Positions 52,723-61,003 of a stretch of DNA of 64,000 nt are shown piece after piece. How positions within the stretch are numbered: position 1 is the first letter of the stretch; each line of letters opens with the position of its first letter. The position numbers and the translations under genes were made by a program. The stretch is from contig CAZLMM010000020.1 in assembly GCA_964560495.1 (NCBI GenBank), positions 17,039 to 81,038 of the forward strand, written 5' to 3'. Source of the DNA: UBA5069 sp964560495 (GTDB lineage Bacteria > Chloroflexota > Anaerolineae > Caldilineales > Caldilineaceae). The notes under the pieces were generated by a model. It ran no database searches, was not told where the DNA came from, and worked only from the letters and a program-made list of their open reading frames with translations.

Positions 52723-52809
52723 AACGGTGAATGGTGAATTGTTACGAATGCGCCATACGTGCGCCATACTCATTGACAATTATCAATCGAGATTTCACCA
52801 TTCACCGTT
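52723..52809. repeat. 16-bp perfect inverted repeat flanking short direct repeats
   Basis: AACGGTGAATGGTGAA (52723-52738) is the exact reverse complement of 52794-52809. The loop contains a tandem GCGCCATAC pair and TTGACAATTATCAA, itself an inverted repeat. It sits between the permease and the glucarate-dehydratase-like gene, and is probably an mRNA processing or stability hairpin or a mobile intergenic repeat. Confidence 0.75.
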
Positions 52810-52811
52810 GC

Positions 52812-54734
52812 TCATCCTTTGACGCTGCCGGCGGTGAGTCCCGCCACCATAAAACGCTGCCCGTACATATAGAAGATGACCACTGGAATCGAGATGATGA
52901 GCGAGGCAGCCATCAACATACCCCATGGGTAGATATCGCCAAAAATCGTCTGCGCCAATCCCACCGGCAACGTCATCAGGCGCTCGCTGGTGATGAAGAC
53001 AAAGGCGTAGAGGAATTCCTTCCAGGCGTTGGTGAAGGCAAAGAGCGTGACGGCCAGGAGCGCCGGCGCGGTCAGCGGCAAGGTGATGCGCAAGAAGGCT
53101 TGCAGGCGGTTTGCGCCATCCACCATGGCGGCATGTTCCAGTTCTTCGGGGATCGAGCGGTAATAACCCATGAGCAGCCAGGTGGAAAAAGGGATCATGC
53201 CGGTGGGATAAGTCAGAATGAGCGCCCAACGGGTATTGATGACGCCCAGATTTGCCAGGATGCTATAGAGGGGAATGAACATGAGCGCGGCTGGCAAGAG
53301 ATAAGTGATAAGCAACAACGTCGTGAGCGTTTCAGCGCCGCGGAAACGCAAGCGCGCCAGCGCATATCCACCCAGGGCAGCAATCACCACCGCCAGAAAG
53401 GTCGTTACTACGGAGATGATGACGGAATTCTGAAACCAGACAAAGAAAGGCTCTCCGAAAAAGAGTCGCGAAAATTGCTCTGTCGTCCATGGGTTCGGCC
53501 AAAAGATATCGTCGCGTTGACCGATCTGTGCGTTGCCTTTGAACGCGGTGATCAAAATCCAATAGAGGGGAAAGAGGATGAAGATCAACAGGGCAACAAG
53601 AGCTACACCGCGGAAAAAACTCCCTACGCGACGCGACCGTTTTTGGCTTGCCTGCCCCGGCTGCACCGGAAAGATGGCCTTAAAGCCACGCGCTGCCCAA
53701 TTGAAGGGATAGACAAGAAGAGAGAAAATCGTAGCGAAAAACCAGCCAACTCCGTCAATGATACGATCTTGCCAGGTCGTTTTCTCTTCATCTCTGGAAG
53801 CATCACGGCGCATGAAACGCGAAAGTAGCAGGATGAAAAAGACCAACACGGGCAATAGGCTAAAAGCGACGGCTGTGCCAGGGCCGAATTGCAGGGAGCG
53901 AATAGCCTTCTCATAAGCAAGAATGGAATAGACCTTGGTGAGATTTCCCGGTCCACCGCCCGTAAGCAGAAAGATCGTCTCGAAATTGTTGAATGTCCAG
54001 ATGGTCGAGAGCAGCGTCGCCACGGCAATGACATAGCGCAGGCCGGGTAAGGTAATGTGGATGAATTTATCCCAGGCGTTAGCGCCGTCGATGGCGGCGG
54101 CCTCGTAGAGTTCCTCATCGATAGACTTCAGCCCGGCCAGAATCGTGATGGTGAAGAAAGGAACGCCTGCCCAGACATTGACCGCAATCACACTGGCCAT
54201 GGCAAGATTAGGGTCAGCCAACCAGGAGAGCGGTTCGCTGATGACGCCAAGCCCCAGCAAAATCGGGTTGAGTCCGCCAAAGAGAGGGTCATAGATGGAG
54301 CGCCAGGCCAGCGCCTGCACCACCGAAGGAATGATCCAGGGCAGAAGCACCAACGCAGTGATCAGATTGCGCCAGCGTTTGAGCGAGTGCAGCAACAAAG
54401 CAGCAATCAAGCCCAAGATGAGCTTGGTGACGACGGAACCAATGGTGAAGACAAAGGTTGCACGCACCGCCTGAAGATAATAGGGATCCGTATAGAGGCG
54501 AATATAGTTATCCAGCCCCACGAACTTTGTCTCTTTGGCCAGTGTGCGAATAGTCATACTTGTGAGAGCCGCCCGCACGAAGGGCCAGGCAATGAACGCG
54601 GTCATGAGGATGAGAATCGGCAGAATGAAAAGCAGAGCAAGCTGCCAATCCGGCCCCAAGAGACGACGCATCAATGGCTTTCTCACACTGTTGCTATAGG
54701 TGCTGACCGGCAAGGTCTCTGCTCGCTGCGCCAT
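52812..54734 (-). CDS. Fused MalF-MalG-type ABC sugar permease
   Basis: A single 640-residue chain contains two complete binding-protein-dependent permease units. The first (about 30-310) has the EAA loop EAAAIDGANAWDKFIHITLP. The second (about 375-640) has EHAAMVDGANRLQAFLRITLP. Sugar transporters of the CUT1 class normally use two separate proteins, MalF-like and MalG-like. Here they are joined by a linker with an extra hydrophobic stretch (about 330-350). About 12-14 membrane helices in all. The gene lies between the solute-binding lipoprotein and the glucarate-dehydratase-like gene. No ATPase is in the window, so a shared MsmK/UgpC-type ATPase elsewhere is expected. Confidence 0.92.
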   Translation of the reverse strand: MAQRAETLPVSTYSNSVRKPLMRRLLGPDWQLALLFILPILILMTAFIAWPFVRAALTSMTIRTLAKETKFVGLDNYIRLYTDPYYLQAVRATFVFTIGSVVTKLILGLIAALLLHSLKRWRNLITALVLLPWIIPSVVQALAWRSIYDPLFGGLNPILLGLGVISEPLSWLADPNLAMASVIAVNVWAGVPFFTITILAGLKSIDEELYEAAAIDGANAWDKFIHITLPGLRYVIAVATLLSTIWTFNNFETIFLLTGGGPGNLTKVYSILAYEKAIRSLQFGPGTAVAFSLLPVLVFFILLLSRFMRRDASRDEEKTTWQDRIIDGVGWFFATIFSLLVYPFNWAARGFKAIFPVQPGQASQKRSRRVGSFFRGVALVALLIFILFPLYWILITAFKGNAQIGQRDDIFWPNPWTTEQFSRLFFGEPFFVWFQNSVIISVVTTFLAVVIAALGGYALARLRFRGAETLTTLLLITYLLPAALMFIPLYSILANLGVINTRWALILTYPTGMIPFSTWLLMGYYRSIPEELEHAAMVDGANRLQAFLRITLPLTAPALLAVTLFAFTNAWKEFLYAFVFITSERLMTLPVGLAQTIFGDIYPWGMLMAASLIISIPVVIFYMYGQRFMVAGLTAGSVKG

Positions 54735-54818
54735 GGTTCTGATCCTGTGTTTACTTCAAACTGAAAGTAGGCGAGTGGGAAATGACGACTCGGCTCCGTC
54801 CAATGATTCGCTAATCAA

Positions 54819-54848
54819 CCTTCCAGGAGACCCCAGCCTCCTGGAAGG
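54819..54848 (-). promoter_or_regulatory. Intercistronic stem-loop between binding-protein and permease genes
   Basis: CCTTCCAGGAG (54819-54829) pairs perfectly with CTCCTGGAAGG (54838-54848). On the minus strand a seven-T run precedes the hairpin rather than follows it, so it is not a standard terminator for this operon. It resembles the malE-malF type element that stabilises the binding-protein mRNA and lowers permease expression. Confidence 0.6.
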
Positions 54849-54871
54849 TAAAAAAACTGTATAACCTAAAC

Positions 54872-56296
54872 TTATCCGCCCAGCGCGCCCATCTCCTCAG
54901 CCAACTGGGCAATACGGTCGGTGGCGTTTGCCACAGCTTGTTCTGGGCTGACCCCTTGCGTAATGGTCTCCGCCAGGATGTCGGTGAGGATCGACTGGGC
55001 GCTGATGGCGTCGAAGAAGGGGCTGGGCGGCGCCGGCCACGAAAGACCGGGATAGTCACCCAACTGCTGTTCGGCCATGCGCTTGAGGTTGGCGTCCGCC
55101 TCATAGGCCTGAACAACCGCTTCCATCTCGTTGTACTTGGCATACGCCGGCAAGAAGAGGCCCGCCGAGATCAACGAAATGGGGATAAAAATCTCGGGAT
55201 CCAGGAGATACATCGCCAGATCTTTGGCAAGCGCCACTTGTTTTGCGCCGCGCGGAACGTGCATTTGGCCCGTACCTCCTGCGCCAATAAACTTCTCCCC
55301 ATAAGGGCCGGTGGCAATATCCAAGACGACGGTGTCTTCGAAAACCGGATTGCCATCTGCCTTTGCTTTTGCGTAAACGCTGGCTGCATTGCCCGTGTAG
55401 GCGATATTGCCAGCCAGGTACGCCTCGTTGTTGTTCGAGTCGGTCCATGCTTCCACGCCAGGCGGCAGCATGGGCTTATATGTGTCTGAGGTGTAGATGT
55501 CGGTGAGCCAGGCAATGGCCGCAACAGTCTCCGGGGAATTGAACGTGATCTCTGTCATCTCGGCATTGGTGATCTGACTGCCCCAATTGTGGAGGATGGC
55601 CTGCACCAAACCGGCGCCGTCGCCACTGCGATTGACCGTGCGTCCCCAACCGTACATTTGCGCCGCCGGGTCCGACGCCGCCAGGGCTGCATCCCGACGT
55701 TGGTCGTAGGTCGCCATGCCAGCATCCAAATCAATGCCAGCTTTCTCGAAGACGCTACGACGCACAAATTCGCCGGAGCCGCCATTGATGTACGGAATCG
55801 CCCACCATTCGCCGTCAATGAAGTTGTTGAGCGTGTGTCCGTAGGAAGGTTCACCATAAAGCTCGATAGCCTGGGTTGCCGTATCGGAGACTGCTTCCAG
55901 TGCATCGTAGAAGTAAAGCTGCTGGACGAGACGCGTGTGGTAGATGAAGTCGGGCGGGTTGCCGGCTTCGACGGCGGCCAGTGTTTTGGCAACGAAATCT
56001 TCGAAGGCCTCGGACGCGACGGTGGAGATCTCGACCTTGACATTCTTCCCTGCCGCCCAATCGTTGACGGCTTGGGCGAAAAGGTCTTCCATCTCCTTGA
56101 AGTACTCACGACGCCCTACGACCAGCATGGTGCCGCCATCGGCCGCGGGCGCCGCGCCTCCTTCGGCGCCGGGTGCAGCCGGCGCAATCGGCGCGGCGCA
56201 GGCGGCCAACGCAGTCATGGCCGCTGCGCCGCCCATGAATTTGAGCATCTGCCGGCGTGACAGAGCAGTCGCCAACGGGGTGCGATTTTTGTGCAT
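54872..56296 (-). CDS. ABC transporter solute-binding lipoprotein (family 1)
   Basis: A 474-residue extracellular binding protein. The N-terminus has both a twin-arginine-like SRRQMLKF and a lipobox (TALAAC), so it is probably exported folded and lipid-anchored. After an Ala/Gly/Pro-rich linker comes the sugar-binding fold: VNDWAAGKNVKVEISTV, AGNPPDFIYH, EWWAIPYINGGSGEFVRRSVFEKAGI and MHVPRGAKQVALAKDLAMYLLDPE. Neighbouring genes suggest a sugar acid or related carbohydrate as ligand. It has a near-consensus promoter about 370 bases upstream and a stem-loop just after it, consistent with high expression relative to the permease. Confidence 0.92.
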   Translation of the reverse strand: MHKNRTPLATALSRRQMLKFMGGAAAMTALAACAAPIAPAAPGAEGGAAPAADGGTMLVVGRREYFKEMEDLFAQAVNDWAAGKNVKVEISTVASEAFEDFVAKTLAAVEAGNPPDFIYHTRLVQQLYFYDALEAVSDTATQAIELYGEPSYGHTLNNFIDGEWWAIPYINGGSGEFVRRSVFEKAGIDLDAGMATYDQRRDAALAASDPAAQMYGWGRTVNRSGDGAGLVQAILHNWGSQITNAEMTEITFNSPETVAAIAWLTDIYTSDTYKPMLPPGVEAWTDSNNNEAYLAGNIAYTGNAASVYAKAKADGNPVFEDTVVLDIATGPYGEKFIGAGGTGQMHVPRGAKQVALAKDLAMYLLDPEIFIPISLISAGLFLPAYAKYNEMEAVVQAYEADANLKRMAEQQLGDYPGLSWPAPPSPFFDAISAQSILTDILAETITQGVSPEQAVANATDRIAQLAEEMGALGG

Positions 56297-56666
56297 AGAT
56301 TCCTCCCTTGAGTGGTTGATTGATGAAAGTGAAACTTGGAAATGTTGAAATTTTGCCGGGCGCAGCGGACGAAAATATCTACTACAGAGCGGCCTAAATG
56401 AGACCAGGATCTCGTCATTCTGAGCGCCAGCGAAGAACCCGTTATGCTACCCAGATGCTTCGCTGCGTAGGCGGGTGCGCCCGTTCCGATCAGCATGACA
56501 AATCGTAGTGTTATTTAGGCCGAACTGTACTACGTCCCGTACAACACTAGGAATCGGACTTCGAATATGACGCATCTGTGTGGAATTGCACAACAGCGCG
56601 CCCAACTCGAACTATCAGTTTCGACTTCTGTGGAATTGTGCGGCCAATCTGGCAGGTCGCAACGAT

Positions 56667-56696
56667 ATTATAGGGCACAGGTGTTTTTTTTGTCAA
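56667..56696 (-). promoter_or_regulatory. Near-consensus promoter of the sugar-acid ABC operon
   Basis: Read on the minus strand: TTGACA (56696-56691), 18 bases including an A-run, TATAAT (56672-56667). Both boxes are perfect. Transcription would start near 56660 and give a leader of about 360 bases to the binding-protein gene. Confidence 0.65.
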
Positions 56697-56748
56697 TGAC
56701 AGGATTGAGCGCGCTTTTGGTTGCATTATTGTTTGGGCGACCTCCTAT

Positions 56749-56777
56749 TTGCTTGCCTGATGTGGGCGTGTTACACT
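56749..56777 (+). promoter_or_regulatory. Putative promoter of the rpsF operon
   Basis: TTGCTT (56749-56754), 17 bases, TACACT (56772-56777). The predicted start is near 56784, just before the structured leader. Confidence 0.5.
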
Positions 56778-56792
56778 GAGGAGTGGTGCGCG

Positions 56793-56823
56793 ACGAGGGC
56801 CGGGGGATGGTTCCGACCCTCGT
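56793..56823 (+). promoter_or_regulatory. Possible S6:S18-binding leader motif upstream of rpsF
   Basis: ACGAGGG (56793-56799) pairs with CCCTCGT (56817-56823). Above it a bulge begins with CCG (56800-56802) opposite GA (56815-56816). A short hairpin GGGA/TTCC closes the top. The published autoregulatory S6:S18 mRNA element is a stem with a conserved CCG bulge under a small hairpin in rpsF leaders, so position and shape agree. Assigned by eye only. Confidence 0.45.
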
Positions 56824-56883
56824 TCTTTCTGTTCGCAGGGTAGTCCTGCGGGCCTCTCCAAAGAAAGTAGAAAGGATTGTTGC

Positions 56884-57186
56884 ATGACTGACACGGCTTT
56901 ACATGAATACGAATTGGTCTTCATTGCTCGCCCCAATCTGGGCGAGGACGGGGTGGCAGCATTGAACGGACGGTTGGCCCAGCTCATTGCTGGTCAATCC
57001 GGCCAGATACAGAGCACGGAGATATGGGGCAAGAGGACTCTGGCCTATCCCATTCGTAGATTCTTCGAGGGCGTCTATGTGCTCCATCGTCTTGCCATGG
57101 CGCCCCAGGGAACAACCGAATTAGAGCGGTTTCTGCGTTTCAATGAAGATGTGCTCCGCTATTTGATCGTCCGCACCGACGAGTGA
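56884..57186 (+). CDS. rpsF: 30S ribosomal protein S6
   Basis: A 100-residue S6, which pairs with S18 on the platform of the small subunit. Typical segments: YELVFIARPNLGEDGV, the strand around WGKRTLAYPIRRFFEGVYVLHRLAM (cf. the usual GxRxLAYPI motif) and the RFLRFNEDVLRYLIVR helix-strand. AAAGGA precedes the ATG. It is first in an operon rpsF-rpsR-foldase. In most bacteria ssb lies between rpsF and rpsR; here the gap is only 42 bases and ssb is absent. Confidence 0.95.
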   Translation: MTDTALHEYELVFIARPNLGEDGVAALNGRLAQLIAGQSGQIQSTEIWGKRTLAYPIRRFFEGVYVLHRLAMAPQGTTELERFLRFNEDVLRYLIVRTDE

Positions 57187-57228
57187 ACGACGACCAGACC
57201 TCCCAAGAATCAACCCAGGAGAACCATC

Positions 57229-57693
57229 ATGAGCGATGAACTCAACCCCACCCAACCAGGCGAAACGTCAGCGACGGGCGAAGCGCCAGTGACCGACAAA
57301 GCGCCGGTCGAAATTGTTGTCCCAGTTGTTCCCGTTGTCAGCCTGCGTGATCAAGTGATCGAACCTGATGCAGAGAGCGAAGACGCTATCGACGCAGAGG
57401 AATTTGATGACGATGAAGAACAGGTCTACGGCGCGCCTGCTCAGTATGTGGAAAGCGAAGGTGGCCGCACCAGCCGCATCGGTTCAGGCGTCCGCATCGC
57501 CGACGTCGATTACAAGAATGTCGCGCTTCTGTCGCGCTTTCTGGATCGCCGCGGTCGCATCCTCTCGCGGCGCAAGACACGCGTCTCGGCCAGGGTGCAG
57601 CGCCGCGTGACACAGGCGATCAAGCGCGCTCGCCATCTGGCCCTTTTGCCCTACACCGCCGACCAGACCCGTGTTGTGCGAAAGCGCAGGTAG
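57229..57693 (+). CDS. rpsR: 30S ribosomal protein S18 with long acidic N-terminal extension
   Basis: 154 residues against the usual 70-90. The C-terminal roughly 70 residues are standard S18: VDYKNVALLSRFLDRRGRILSRRKTRVSARVQRRVTQAIKRARHLALLPY. The first roughly 80 residues are a Glu/Asp/Pro/Val-rich, probably disordered extension (EPDAESEDAIDAEEFDDDEEQ). The start ATG has AGGAG upstream (AGGAGAACCATC) and is clearly used, since the frame begins there. No zinc-binding cysteines are present. The extension is probably exposed on the 30S platform; its role is unknown. The foldase gene follows after three bases. Confidence 0.93.
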   Translation: MSDELNPTQPGETSATGEAPVTDKAPVEIVVPVVPVVSLRDQVIEPDAESEDAIDAEEFDDDEEQVYGAPAQYVESEGGRTSRIGSGVRIADVDYKNVALLSRFLDRRGRILSRRKTRVSARVQRRVTQAIKRARHLALLPYTADQTRVVRKRR

Positions 57694-57696
57694 GAT

Positions 57697-59199
57697 ATGG
57701 CGAAGCGCAAGAAAGGTGCACCTGAAGACGAACAAGTGCGCGAGCTCACCAAAAAAGAAGAACGACTGCGGGCACGCGAACGCGAACGGCACCGCAATCT
57801 CTACCTCGGCGTTGGTATTGCGGTTGGCGTCGCGTTACTCTTTGTTGGCATTGCTCTGGTCTTCTATTTCTTCATCCAACCGAATCGGGTCGTCGCTTCT
57901 GTTGGCGATACGCCCATCGTTGCGCGCGATTTTCAGAAGCGCGTGCTTCTGGAACGCAGCAATCTGCAAGGCCAGTTGATCCGCTTCCAACAGTTGGAAG
58001 AGCAATTTGGCAACCAGGGCTTCTTCACCAGCCAGATCAATCAGGTGCAAGCCCTGCTCGCCAGCCCTTTTGCTGTGGGTCAACAAACGATTGACCAGAT
58101 GGTGGAAGAGATCATCATCGGGCGCGAAGCGGAGGCGCGGGGCATTACCGTCAGCGACCAGGAAATCGAGGAGGCCCTCCGTGAGGAGGTCGCCAGCGGC
58201 CTGGGGTTGGTGACAGAACCGCAGGCCACTGCCACGGCAGCGGCTGATGCTGAAGCCACTGCGACAGCATCGAGCTGGACGCCCACCCCAGTTCCGACAA
58301 TAGATCCAAGCGCGCCCATCACGCCGACAGAGACCCCTGCGCCGCCTCCCACTCGCGCCATCATCACGAACACCTCGTACACCGAAGGACTCGATACACT
58401 GAGAACCAACATCGCCTCCGTGGCGGGCATCTCGCTGGACGAATACAAAGCCGTGATTCGAGCGCGGCTGCTACGCGAGAAACTCGCCGAAACGATCGGT
58501 CAGGAAAAGGTGTCAGGCCTGGAAGAACAGGTCCATGCACGCCATATCCTGCTGCGCGAGATCGAGCCGACGCCTTCGCTGACAGAGACGCTGAGTCTGA
58601 CTGAAACGGCGCCCCTCAGTGAAAGCCTCTCGCTTACAGAGACAACTGCGCTGACCAAAACCCCGGCGATAATGGAATCAGGCGGGTTGACGGCCCCGAC
58701 AGGCATCACGCCGACGGCAGGCTTGACGGGGACAGCTGGATTATCACAAACCATCTCGCTCAGCGCCACGTTGGACTCGGAACTCTTTGGATCGGCAAGT
58801 GGACGCACGCGTGAACAGGCGTTTGCTCTTGCTGCCGCCCTGCGTCAACGCATTCTCGACGGCGAAGATTTCGCCACTCTCGCCGCCGAATACAGCGACG
58901 ATCCAGGTAGCAAATTGAATGGCGGCGACCTGGATTGGTTCGGACGCGGCGCAATGGTGGCGCCCTTCGAGGAGGCCGCCTTCTCCTTGCCGGTCGGGGA
59001 GATTTCCGAACCTATCTCCACCACCTTCGGCGTCCATTTGATCGAGGTGCTGGAACGAGATACGGAACGCCCCAAGGCGGAGTCTCAAGTTGAACAAGAG
59101 CGCGGTCAGGCATTCCAAACATGGTTGCAAGAACAGGTCGTTGCCGCCAACGTCACTCGCAATGACATCGTCGGGAATCTCCCTGCAGAACTGCAGTAG
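57697..59199 (+). CDS. Membrane-anchored PpiC/SurA-type foldase with low-complexity insert
   Basis: A 500-residue extracytoplasmic peptidyl-prolyl isomerase. A charged cytoplasmic N-terminus is followed by one membrane helix (about 35-58). A SurA-N-like chaperone region (about 65-270) includes a Thr/Pro/Ala-rich stretch. The parvulin domain begins with VHARHILLREI near 280 and ends in GDLDWFGRGAMVAPFEEAAFSLPVGEISEPISTTFGVHLIEV (to about 460). Between these, residues about 291-370 are a Leu/Ser/Thr/Glu-rich insert with LSLTET repeats, splitting the parvulin fold after its first strand. The start lies three bases after rpsR. A strong terminator follows the stop. Confidence 0.88.
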   Translation: MAKRKKGAPEDEQVRELTKKEERLRARERERHRNLYLGVGIAVGVALLFVGIALVFYFFIQPNRVVASVGDTPIVARDFQKRVLLERSNLQGQLIRFQQLEEQFGNQGFFTSQINQVQALLASPFAVGQQTIDQMVEEIIIGREAEARGITVSDQEIEEALREEVASGLGLVTEPQATATAAADAEATATASSWTPTPVPTIDPSAPITPTETPAPPPTRAIITNTSYTEGLDTLRTNIASVAGISLDEYKAVIRARLLREKLAETIGQEKVSGLEEQVHARHILLREIEPTPSLTETLSLTETAPLSESLSLTETTALTKTPAIMESGGLTAPTGITPTAGLTGTAGLSQTISLSATLDSELFGSASGRTREQAFALAAALRQRILDGEDFATLAAEYSDDPGSKLNGGDLDWFGRGAMVAPFEEAAFSLPVGEISEPISTTFGVHLIEVLERDTERPKAESQVEQERGQAFQTWLQEQVVAANVTRNDIVGNLPAELQ

Positions 59200-59208
59200 T
59201 TGTTTCTA

Positions 59209-59265
59209 TATCAGGCAACAAAAAACGAGGCCACAATATGTGGCCTCGTTTTTTGTTGCCTGATA
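59209..59265. terminator. 27-bp perfect stem-loop terminator, bidirectional
   Basis: 59209-59235 is the exact reverse complement of 59239-59265 around a three-base loop. The stem contains CGAGGCCACA paired to its complement, followed by TTTTTT on the plus strand, with a matching A-run on the other arm. It ends the rpsF-rpsR-foldase operon. Confidence 0.9.
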
Positions 59266-59307
59266 CAATGAAATCGTCTGCAAATCTCACACGAAGCGAG
59301 GAGAACC

Positions 59308-60714
59308 ATGCGCATCACCTTTCACGGCGCAGCCCAAGAAATCACCGGCTCCATGCACCTGCTTGAAGTCAATGGCAAGCGCATCCTGTTGGAGTGCGGC
59401 CTGTTCCAGGGTCGCCGCGCCGAAACGTACGAACGCAACCTCCATTTCTCTTTCGATCCGGCTTCCATCGACGCGCTGGTCCTCAGCCATGCCCACATCG
59501 ATCACTCAGGCAATATCCCAAACCTGGTGAAACAAGGCTTTGCCGGCAATATCTGGTGCACAACTGCTACGCGCAACCTTGCCGCCTACATGCTCATGGA
59601 CAGCGGCCACATCCAGGAACAGGATGTGGAGTATGTGAACAAGGTGCGCGGCAAGAAAGGCGAGCCGCCGGTGGAGCCGCTCTACACGCGACAAGACGCC
59701 CAACGCTGCCTGAGTCAGTTCATCAGCATAGGCTTCAATCGTACAGCGCTGGTTGCAGATGGCGTCGAGGTGACCTTTCACCGGGCTGGGCATATTTTGG
59801 GCGCGGCCATCGTTGAGGTTAACGTCAACGAACCTGTTTCATCACGTCAGCGGCGCATTGTCTTCAGCGGCGATTTGGGACGCAGCCAGAGCATGATCCT
59901 CAACCCGCCCGTCGCCCTGCACGAAGCGGACATTGTGATCATGGAGAGCACCTATGGCGACCGCCTCCACGAAACGTATGACCAGGCGCGCAAACGGCTG
60001 CGCGACATCGTCAACGCGGCAGCGAAGCGGCGGGGCAAAGTCATCGTCCCCTCATTCGCCGTGGGACGCACTCAGGAGATCGTTTATGTGCTCAACCAAC
60101 TCGACGCGCGCGGCGACATCCCCCCGCTGCCGGTCTTTGTCGATAGCCCCCTGGCCGTCGAAGCCACCGATGTCTTTCGCATGCACCCCGAAGAATGGAA
60201 TGAAGATGTCCAGCGATTTCTGATTCAGGGGGAGCGACGCAATCCCTTCGATTACGGCGAAATCGAATATGTGCGCGAAGTGCGGCGCAGCAAGCAGCTC
60301 AATTTCCTGAATCAGTCGGCGGTGATCATCAGCGCCAGCGGCATGGCCGAGAGCGGACGCATTTTGCACCACCTGAAAAACAACATCGAAGACCCAAACA
60401 GCACAATTCTCCTGGTCAGCTTCCAGGCGCAGGAGACTTTGGGACGGCGCATCAAAGACGGCGTCAATCCGGTGCGCATTTTTGGCGAAGAACATCCTGT
60501 GCGCGCCCGCGTCGAGTCCATCGAGGGCTACAGCGCCCACGCAGATCAAGCTGAACTAACGGCTTGGGCGACTGGATTCGATCTGGACCGCCTGGAACGT
60601 CTCTATCTGGTGCATGGCGAACCTGGACCCGCAACTTCTCTGAAAGCAAAGCTGGGGGAGTATGGGTTGATGGATGTGGAGATTCCTGCGCGGAACGATG
60701 GGTTCGATATTTGA
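59308..60714 (+). CDS. Beta-CASP metallo-beta-lactamase RNA hydrolase
   Basis: A 468-residue MBL-fold nuclease. Metal-binding motifs: SHAHIDHSGN (HxHxDH), RAGHILGAA (His), and FSGDLGR (Asp). The beta-CASP insert follows with ESTYGDR (motif A-like), PSFAVGRTQE, ISASGMAESGRILHHL, and the C-terminal EGYSAHADQAEL. This is the architecture of CPSF-73/YSH1-like and YmdB/RNase J-distant proteins, which cut RNA endo- or exonucleolytically. All expected ligands are present, and GAGGAGAAC precedes the ATG. It is monocistronic, between two clear control regions. The exact RNA target is unknown. Confidence 0.92.
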   Translation: MRITFHGAAQEITGSMHLLEVNGKRILLECGLFQGRRAETYERNLHFSFDPASIDALVLSHAHIDHSGNIPNLVKQGFAGNIWCTTATRNLAAYMLMDSGHIQEQDVEYVNKVRGKKGEPPVEPLYTRQDAQRCLSQFISIGFNRTALVADGVEVTFHRAGHILGAAIVEVNVNEPVSSRQRRIVFSGDLGRSQSMILNPPVALHEADIVIMESTYGDRLHETYDQARKRLRDIVNAAAKRRGKVIVPSFAVGRTQEIVYVLNQLDARGDIPPLPVFVDSPLAVEATDVFRMHPEEWNEDVQRFLIQGERRNPFDYGEIEYVREVRRSKQLNFLNQSAVIISASGMAESGRILHHLKNNIEDPNSTILLVSFQAQETLGRRIKDGVNPVRIFGEEHPVRARVESIEGYSAHADQAELTAWATGFDLDRLERLYLVHGEPGPATSLKAKLGEYGLMDVEIPARNDGFDI

Positions 60715-60802
60715 GATCAGGCGTGTGAATGCCATTGAGATCGGTATGACCAGGCGATGCGTGCGCTCGTTTTGCGCTATTTTGCGTTTCGCTTGATGTG
60801 AG

Positions 60803-60808
60803 TATAAT
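60803..60808 (+). promoter_or_regulatory. Putative -10 box of the LysM/PA14 gene
   Basis: TATAAT about 200 bases before the start codon. The best -35 (TTGCGT, 60782-60787) is only 15 bases away, so the promoter is weakly supported. The leader to 61003 has no riboswitch that I recognise; AAAGGAG precedes the start. Confidence 0.4.
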
Positions 60809-61003
60809 AAATGTGCAAACACCTACACGCCGAACATGGCAACTGCCCAGGTGCGGCGCGATAGCGTGTGCAGGCCTCAGCAGCGAACCACACCTGCAAC
60901 GTTGCCCGAACTTTGCGCGCCTCTCATACGTCGTACCCAATAAGCGCAACTGCTATTCACGCAGCTCATCATCTTTTCTCGTATCCATCGAAAGGAGTCT
61001 TCC

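Larger units (their letters stand above)
56297..56883. other. Divergent control region between the ABC operon and the ribosomal protein operon
   Basis: 587 bases without a gene. It contains the minus-strand promoter at 56667-56696 for the binding-protein operon, the plus-strand promoter at 56749-56777 and structured leader of rpsF, and a TGTGGAATTG direct repeat at 56579-56588 and 56629-56638 (50 bases apart) inside the presumed leader of the ABC operon, which could be an operator. Bases 56297-56560 show nothing that I can interpret. Confidence 0.5.

Noticed and set aside
56579..56640. lac-operator-like TGTGGAATTGTG sequences
   Set aside because: Only about ten bases match, the dyad half is missing, and no LacI-type gene is in the window. 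Kept only as a short direct repeat.
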